In this document: piece after piece, positions 59,647 to 64,000 of the stretch
How positions within the stretch are numbered: the stretch's first letter is position 1
Layout of the letters: each line of letters starts with the position of its first letter
Assembly (NCBI RefSeq): GCF_001956915.1
Contig: NZ_MLJO01000022.1
Coordinates: forward strand, 109,434-173,433
Direction of reading: 5' to 3'
DNA length: 64,000 nt
From: Intrasporangium flavum
Lineage (GTDB): Bacteria; Actinomycetota; Actinomycetes; Actinomycetales; Dermatophilaceae
The notes under the pieces: model-generated
Databases searched by the model: none
Seen by the model: the letters and a program-made list of their open reading frames with translations, nothing else
Told to the model about the DNA's origin: nothing
Position numbers and translations under genes: made by a program

Positions 59647-60108
59647 ATGAACACAGCCTCGACCCCTCTCGCCACATACACGACGACCGTCCCGGCCACC
59701 CCGGCGCAGCTGTTCGCCCGGTGGGCCGACTGCGACACCCACCCCGAGTGGAGCACCGACCTCGCGTGGGTCCGCCTCGACGAGCCGGTCCGCCTCGGTG
59801 CGACCGGCCGGCTGCGCCCCAAGGGTGGCCCGCGCTCCCGGTTCACCGTCACCGAGCTGGTCCCGGACCGCACCTTCGCCGACACGACCCACCTGGCCGG
59901 GGCGCGGCTCACCTTCCGCCACCACGCCGAACCGGCGCCGACGGGCTCGCGGGTCACCGTCACCGTCAGCGTCGACGGTCCCCTGCGCGGGCTCTGGGCC
60001 CGGGTCCTCGGGGGCGCCGACGCCGTGCGCCGCGGCGTCGAGAAGGACCTCGCGAACCTCCTCGCCCTCGTCGCAGCGCCCGCCGTCGCGCCGGAGGTGG
60101 CGAGATGA
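59647..60108 (+). CDS. SRPBCC-superfamily (polyketide cyclase-like) protein
   Basis: 153 residues of the START/Bet v1 fold: YTTTVPATPAQLFARWADCDTHPEWSTDLAWVRLDEP, then GPRSRFTVTELVPDRTFADTTHLAGARLTFRHH, and a C-terminal helix GADAVRRGVEKDLANLLALV. The fold forms a hydrophobic cavity for a ligand. The mRNA is almost certainly leaderless. Its TGA overlaps the next ATG (ATGA). Expression is likely held down by the palindromic operator until a ligand releases the repressor. Confidence 0.9.
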   Translation: MNTASTPLATYTTTVPATPAQLFARWADCDTHPEWSTDLAWVRLDEPVRLGATGRLRPKGGPRSRFTVTELVPDRTFADTTHLAGARLTFRHHAEPAPTGSRVTVTVSVDGPLRGLWARVLGGADAVRRGVEKDLANLLALVAAPAVAPEVAR

Positions 60109-60542
60109 GGTGCTGGCTCGGCGTCGTCTCGGCCGCCCACGTGCGGCGCGGGGTCGAGCTCGGCATCGCCCAGGTCCACCACGGCCAGCGGCCGGGCCTG
60201 GCCCGGATGGCGGCCGGCGACGGGTTCGTCTACTACTCGCCGCGCGAGGAGATGGGCGGCGGTGCGCCGTGCCGGGCCTTCACCGCGGTGGGCCGCATCG
60301 CCGACGACGAGATCTGGCAGGCCGACGAGGGCGACTTCCGCCCGTACCGCCGGCGCGTCGACTGGGAGCAGGCCGACCCGGTGCCGCTCGCCGAACTGAC
60401 CGGCCGGCTCCTGCTGACCCGGTCGCCCGGCTGGGGCCAGGGCCTGCGCCGCGGCCTGCTGCCCCTCGACGAGGCCGACTTCCGTCTCGTCGAGCAGGCC
60501 ATGACGGTCGCGTACCGCCGGTCCCGTAGCGTCGGGGCATGA
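60105..60542 (+). CDS. EVE-domain protein (UPF0310)
   Basis: 145 residues. MRCWLGVVSAAHVRRGVELGIAQVHHGQRPGLARMAAGDGFVYYSPRE opens the PUA-like fold, followed by AFTAVGRIADDEIWQADEGDFRPYRRRV and LTRSPGWGQGLRRGLLPLDEADFRLVEQAM. EVE and related PUA/YTH/ASCH folds often bind modified bases in RNA or DNA, yet single EVE proteins remain unassigned. It is flanked by SRPBCC and MarR genes with ATGA overlaps at both ends. Confidence 0.9.
   Translation: MRCWLGVVSAAHVRRGVELGIAQVHHGQRPGLARMAAGDGFVYYSPREEMGGGAPCRAFTAVGRIADDEIWQADEGDFRPYRRRVDWEQADPVPLAELTGRLLLTRSPGWGQGLRRGLLPLDEADFRLVEQAMTVAYRRSRSVGA
60527..60532 (+). promoter_or_regulatory. Internal -10 hexamer TAGCGT upstream of marR gene
   Basis: TAGCGT lies inside the EVE gene and ends six bases before ATG 60539, so the regulator could also be made from its own leaderless transcript. 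Confidence 0.4.
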
Positions 60543-60988
60543 CCGGCCTCAACACCCGCTTCGCCGACGAGGCGCAGAGCCCGGGACTGCTGCTGTGGCG
60601 GGTCAGCACCCGGTGGCAGGCAGCCGTCCGCGAGGCCCTCGCACCGTTCGAGCTGACGCACACGCAGTTCGTCCTGCTCGCGTCGCTGACGTGGCTGCGA
60701 GGTGACCGCGACGACCCCGTGAGCCAGCGTGACCTCGCCGAGCACGCCCGGACCGACGTCATGATGACCTCCCAGGTGCTGCGCGCCCTCGAGGGCAAGG
60801 GCTTCCTCGAGCGGCGGACCCACCCCGACGACGCGCGCGCCCGCGACCTCGTGCCGACCGCCGCGGGCGTCGACGTCGTCAACCGGGCCGTCGTCGCGGT
60901 CGAGGACTGCGATGCGCGCTTCTTCGCCGCGGCCGGCGATGCGCTCCCGCACCTGCGCGAGGCCCTGGCCCGGCTCCAGCACGCCTGA
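60539..60988 (+). CDS. MarR-family transcriptional regulator
   Basis: 149 residues. Winged HTH: FELTHTQFVLLASLTWL, SQRDLAEHARTDVMMTSQVLRALEGKGFLERRTHPDDARARDLVPTAAG (recognition helix and wing at about 60-108). MarR dimers bind palindromes of about 16-20 bp and release on phenolic or oxidant ligands. ATG overlaps the EVE stop. It probably represses the whole operon at 59622-59639. Confidence 0.93.
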   Translation: MTGLNTRFADEAQSPGLLLWRVSTRWQAAVREALAPFELTHTQFVLLASLTWLRGDRDDPVSQRDLAEHARTDVMMTSQVLRALEGKGFLERRTHPDDARARDLVPTAAGVDVVNRAVVAVEDCDARFFAAAGDALPHLREALARLQHA

Positions 60989-61045
60989 GCCGCAACGCCG
61001 CCCACGACGCCGCCCACGACGCCGAAGCCAGCGCGCCGACTCGCG

Positions 61046-61807
61046 CTACGGACGGAGCAGCGCGTCGAGCAGGGCCGGCAGCGCCACCGCGGCGGTCTCG
61101 CGCACGAGGTGGTGCGCGACGTCCGACACGTCGGTGTCGAGCGGGTTGACCTCGACGACGACCGCACCCGCGCCCCGCGCGAGGACCGGCAGCCCGGCCG
61201 CCGGGTGCACGATCCCCGACGTGCCCACGACGAGCACGACGTCGGCGGCCTCGACCGCCGCCACCCCGCGCTCCCATGCGTCCTGCGGCAGCACCTCGCC
61301 GAACCACACGACGCCGGGACGCACGAGCCCGCCGCACGCGTCACACCTCGGCGGCTCGATGCGCTCGGTCTCCTCGTGCGGCAGCGCGACCGGAGCGTCG
61401 AAGGGCGCACCGCACGACGCGCAGCGGAACCTCGACAGCGCACCGTGCAGGTGCACGACGTCGTCGCTCCCGCCGCGCTCGTGCAGGTCGTCGACGTTCT
61501 GCGTCACGACGGTGACGGCCTCGACGCCGGGCACGCCCGCGAGCCCGGCGACGGCCCGGTGGCCCGCGTTCGGCTCGACGTGCCGCACCCGCTCGAAGCG
61601 CCAGAGGTACCAGGCCCAGACGAACGCCGGGTCGCGGTCCCAGGCCTCGACGGTGGCGAGGTCCTCGGGCGAGTACTGCTCCCAGAGGCCGGTCTGGGCG
61701 TCGCGGAAGGTCGGCACGCCGCTCTCGGCCGACATGCCCGCGCCGGTGACGACGGCGAGGCGGCGCGCGCCCCGGACGGCCTCGACGACCTCGGGCGCAA
61801 CCACCAT
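61046..61807 (-). CDS. Sir2-family NAD-dependent protein deacylase
   Basis: 253 residues. NAD site VVTGAGMSAESGVPTFRDAQTGLW (residues 19-42), TQNVDDLHERGG, catalytic His121 in VHLHGAL and a zinc site of Cys129/132/155/158. Tyr67 and Arg70 in WAWYLWRF form the Tyr-x-x-Arg pair that in CobB and SIRT5 admits succinyl- and malonyl-lysine, so desuccinylase as well as deacetylase activity is predicted. Cytoplasmic. Convergent with the MarR operon. Confidence 0.94.
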   Translation of the reverse strand: MVVAPEVVEAVRGARRLAVVTGAGMSAESGVPTFRDAQTGLWEQYSPEDLATVEAWDRDPAFVWAWYLWRFERVRHVEPNAGHRAVAGLAGVPGVEAVTVVTQNVDDLHERGGSDDVVHLHGALSRFRCASCGAPFDAPVALPHEETERIEPPRCDACGGLVRPGVVWFGEVLPQDAWERGVAAVEAADVVLVVGTSGIVHPAAGLPVLARGAGAVVVEVNPLDTDVSDVAHHLVRETAAVALPALLDALLRP

Positions 61808-61898
61808 GCGGACAGCGTCGCACAGTCCGCGCGGACCGCCGGACGGCCCGGACGCTCGTGGCTAGCCTTGCGAGGGAGGTCAGCCGCCGAACCGCCTC

Positions 61899-62921
61899 AT
61901 GACCCCGGGAGCTCCGTTGAGCACGACGACACCACCACCCACCTCCACGCCGGCCCCGCCGCCGACGCACTCACGCCGGACGACGCGTCTGGGCATCGTC
62001 GGCGCCGGCGCCGTCGGCGCCACGCTCGCCTACGCCGCCCTGATGCGCGGCACCGCGCACACCGTCGCGCTCTTCGACATCGACGCCAGGAAGGTGCAGG
62101 CCGAGGCGCTCGACCTCAGCCACGGCATCCAGTTCGTGCCGATGGCGCACGTCGTCGGCTCCGACGACGTGGCCGTGCTCGCCGACTGCGACGTCGTCGT
62201 CTTCACGGCCGGGGCCAAGCAGAAGCCGGGGCAGTCGCGGCTCGACCTCGCGGAGTCGACGATCGCAATCGTCCGCTCGCTGCTGCCGCGCCTCGTCGAG
62301 GTCGCCCCGGACGCCGTGCACGTCATGGTGACCAACCCGGTCGACGTCGTGACGTGGGCGGCGCTGCAGGTGTCGGGGCTGCCCGACGCGCAGCTCTTCG
62401 GCTCGGGCACGGTCCTCGACTCCTCGCGGCTGCGCTTCCTGCTCGCCGAGCACCTCGGCGTCGCGGCCCAGAGCGTGCACGCCTACGTCGTCGGCGAGCA
62501 CGGCGACTCCGAGCTGCCGCTGTGGTCCTCGGCGAGCGTCGGCTCGGTGCCGTTGCTGTCGTGGCCCGGGCCCGACGGCCGGCCGGCCCTCGACGAGGCG
62601 GCCCGCGACCGCATCGCCGAGGACGTCGTGCAGTCGGCGTACCGGATCATCGAGGGCAAGGGCGCCACGAACTACGCCATCGGGCTGGCCGCCACCCGCG
62701 TCGTCGAGGCCCTCCTCAACGACGAGCGGCGCATCCTGCCGGTGTCGAGCCGCCTCACCGACTACCTCGGCATCAGCGACATCTGCCTGTCGGTGCCGGC
62801 CATCGTCCACGCCGGCGGCGTCGGCGACCGCGTCGAGGTGCCGATGACCGAGGCCGAGCTGGCCGGGCTGCGCCGTTCGGCCGAGGCCGTGCGGGCCACG
62901 GCCCGCCGCTTCGGCTTCTGA
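61899..62921 (+). CDS. ldh: L-lactate dehydrogenase
   Basis: 340 residues. Rossmann motif GIVGAGAVGATLAYA, then TAGAKQKPGQSRLDL (substrate-binding Arg in the mobile loop), MVTNPVDV, GTVLDSSRLRF (Arg) and VVGEHGDSELPLWS with the catalytic His. No substitution suggests malate. It interconverts pyruvate and L-lactate with NADH. Start: ATG 61899 as chosen gives a Pro/Thr-rich 28-residue tail; TTG 61917 with GGGAG five bases upstream is an alternative. A TAGCCT hexamer at 61863-61868 is the likely promoter. Confidence 0.95.
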   Translation: MTPGAPLSTTTPPPTSTPAPPPTHSRRTTRLGIVGAGAVGATLAYAALMRGTAHTVALFDIDARKVQAEALDLSHGIQFVPMAHVVGSDDVAVLADCDVVVFTAGAKQKPGQSRLDLAESTIAIVRSLLPRLVEVAPDAVHVMVTNPVDVVTWAALQVSGLPDAQLFGSGTVLDSSRLRFLLAEHLGVAAQSVHAYVVGEHGDSELPLWSSASVGSVPLLSWPGPDGRPALDEAARDRIAEDVVQSAYRIIEGKGATNYAIGLAATRVVEALLNDERRILPVSSRLTDYLGISDICLSVPAIVHAGGVGDRVEVPMTEAELAGLRRSAEAVRATARRFGF

Positions 62922-62935
62922 GCGGCGCACCTCCG

Positions 62936-63025
62936 GACGACCGTTGGTCGACGCGGGGGCCCGCGATCCGGCGTGTCGCGGCGTCTGCGTGGCGTGTCGG
63001 TGGCCGGCGCGAGGCAACGGTCGTC
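62936..63025. repeat. Intergenic inverted-end element, copy 2
   Basis: A 90-bp segment bounded by GACGACCGTTGGT (62936-62948) and GGCAACGGTCGTC (63013-63025; 11 perfect terminal bases inverted). It contains GGCGTGTCGCGGC and GGCGTGTCGG, as does copy 1 at 23903-23982. It sits 15 bases after the ldh stop. Confidence 0.7.
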
Positions 63026-63092
63026 GGTGGGCGGGGCGGGTCGACGGCGGATGCCTGCCGCACCGCGGTCCGGATCGCGCCATGATGGGGCG

Positions 63093-63752
63093 GTGAGCAC
63101 CGAGCGGGCGACCTACCACCACGGGGACCTGCGCCATGCCCTCCTCGACGCCGGTCTCGAGCTTGCGCAGGAGGGTGGCCCCGACGCCGTCGTGCTCCGT
63201 GAGGCGACGCGTCGGGTGGGGGTCTCGGCCAACGCGGCCTACCGGCACTTCGCCGACCGCGACGCCCTCCTCGGGCACGTCGTCTCGCTCGCCCAGGCCC
63301 GCGCCGCCGACGTCATCAGCGACACCATGGACGCCGTCGATCCCGGGCTCGACGCCGGCGCCCGGGCCCGTGCCAGGTTCCGCGCCGTCGGCGTCGGCTA
63401 CCTCCGCTTCGCCATGGACGAGCCGGGCCTGTTCCGCACGGCCTTCGCGGTGCCCGTCGACCTCTCCCGCGCCGCCTCGCCCGAGGCCGCCGGACGCGCG
63501 GGGCGCACCCCGTTCCAGCTGCTCGCCGAGTCGCTCGACGCCATGGTCGACACCGGCGTGCTGTCCGAGGCGCAGCGCCCCGGGGCCGAGCTGCTCGCAT
63601 GGTCGGCCGTGCACGGCATGGCGATGCTCGCCCTCGAGGGCCCGCTGCGCGACCTGCCCGCGAGCGCCATCGCCGAGCTCGCGCCCCGCCTCGTGACGAT
63701 GGTCGACCTCGGCCTCGGGCTGACGAGCGAGCCTGCCGACGCGCCGTCCTAG
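63093..63752 (+). CDS. TetR/AcrR-family transcriptional regulator
   Basis: 219 residues, GTG start. HTH: YHHGDLRHALLDAGLELAQEGGPDAVVLREATRRVGVSANAAYRHFADRDALLGHV (residues 6-62), the YHHGDLR N-terminus shared by a large actinobacterial TetR group. The C-terminal ligand domain ends LAWSAVHGMAMLALEGPLRDLP, with the WxxxHG motif (TetR_C_33). CATGAT ends six bases before GTG 63093. No adjacent target is obvious: ldh upstream, a secreted protein downstream. Confidence 0.93.
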   Translation: MSTERATYHHGDLRHALLDAGLELAQEGGPDAVVLREATRRVGVSANAAYRHFADRDALLGHVVSLAQARAADVISDTMDAVDPGLDAGARARARFRAVGVGYLRFAMDEPGLFRTAFAVPVDLSRAASPEAAGRAGRTPFQLLAESLDAMVDTGVLSEAQRPGAELLAWSAVHGMAMLALEGPLRDLPASAIAELAPRLVTMVDLGLGLTSEPADAPS

Positions 63753-63935
63753 GTTTCGCGCACGCTGGAACCGGCTCCGCCGCAGGCGTCCCGACGGCCC
63801 GACAACCTTCTGGCGCCTCGGCGCGTCAGGGTGGGTGGTTGCGCGCGACGGGAGCGGTCCGCGCTGCCACAATGAAGGGCGCGCTCGCGCCGATCCAGCC
63901 ACCGCCACGCCGCGGGGCACGAGACAGGGGACACC

Positions 63936-64000
63936 ATGAGGCAGCTCGACCTCGGCAGGACTCGGATCGCGGGGGCCACGGCCGCCCTCGCCGTCGTCAC
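63936..64000 (+). CDS. Start of a secreted protein, cut by window edge
   Basis: Only the first 21 codons are present: MRQLDLGRTRIAGATAALAV, a basic then hydrophobic run typical of a Sec signal peptide. ACAGGGGACACC upstream offers a GGGG-type ribosome-binding site. The 183-base gap before it (63753-63935) is GC-rich with no dyad or riboswitch that I could confirm. Confidence 0.6.
   Translation, partial: MRQLDLGRTRIAGATAALAVV

Noticed and set aside
63753..63935. Possible c-di-AMP (ydaO-type) riboswitch upstream of the partial secreted gene
   Set aside because: Actinobacterial cell-wall genes often have one, but I could not find its conserved core sequences in this leader.

Overview
The window is GC-rich (roughly 70-75% G+C by eye), densely packed bacterial chromosome with no phage, IS, rRNA, tRNA or CRISPR that I can see. 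Gene content points to an actinomycete: HspR with HAIR operators, a mycothiol-type DinB protein, a DivIVA-like protein, DUF3151, an LprG-type lipoprotein, frequent GTG starts and 4-base GTGA/ATGA overlaps. Gene order and style suggest Micrococcales, perhaps an Intrasporangiaceae relative; the family is inference.

Layout. 1-5.5 kb: HAD hydrolase (cut by the window edge), DUF3151, class II aldolase, acetyltransferase, FAD oxidoreductase, M24 peptidase. 5.6-10 kb: DesK-type kinase, LuxR-type regulator and an ABC-2 exporter. 10-14 kb: MFS exporter, then a citrate synthase divergent from a helix-turn-helix/citrate-synthase fusion across an array of dyad operators. 14-22.3 kb: housekeeping and small enzymes (SpoU methylase, DedA, DinB-NTF2 fusion, LemA, PyrE, SDR, exonuclease III, hydrolase, VOC). 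22.4-27.9 kb: secreted protein, double GNAT, an lprG-p55-like lipoprotein/MFS pair, HAD hydrolase. 27.9-33.1 kb: OmpR-type two-component system divergent from an RseB/LolA-like secreted protein with an ABC exporter. 33.2-44.4 kb: heat-shock block with clpB and dnaK-grpE-dnaJ-hspR, all carrying HAIR dyads, surrounding a DivIVA-like protein, an RraB-like protein and a roughly 1050-residue hybrid kinase ending in an ANTAR domain. 44.4-56.7 kb: truncated DoxX-like remnant, sugar dehydrogenase lipoprotein, PhoD-type phosphatase, dienelactone hydrolase, antiporter, DUF3626, membrane hydrolase, epoxide-hydrolase-like enzyme, FrnE-like DsbA, YjbR, CAP protein, ComB-like phosphatase. 56.7-64 kb: FAD oxidoreductase divergent from a class III aminotransferase, an SRPBCC-EVE-MarR operon behind a palindromic leaderless promoter, sirtuin, lactate dehydrogenase, TetR regulator and the start of a secreted protein.

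Two features cut across the window. At least 17 start codons lie 6-8 bases after a TANNNT hexamer, so much of this genome is probably translated from leaderless mRNAs. A roughly 80-90 bp intergenic element with inverted GACGACCGTTGGT ends occurs twice (23.9 and 62.9 kb). The best candidates for new biology are the operator array between the citrate synthase and its HTH-fused paralogue, the SRPBCC-EVE-MarR operon, the ANTAR hybrid kinase and the inverted-end element.
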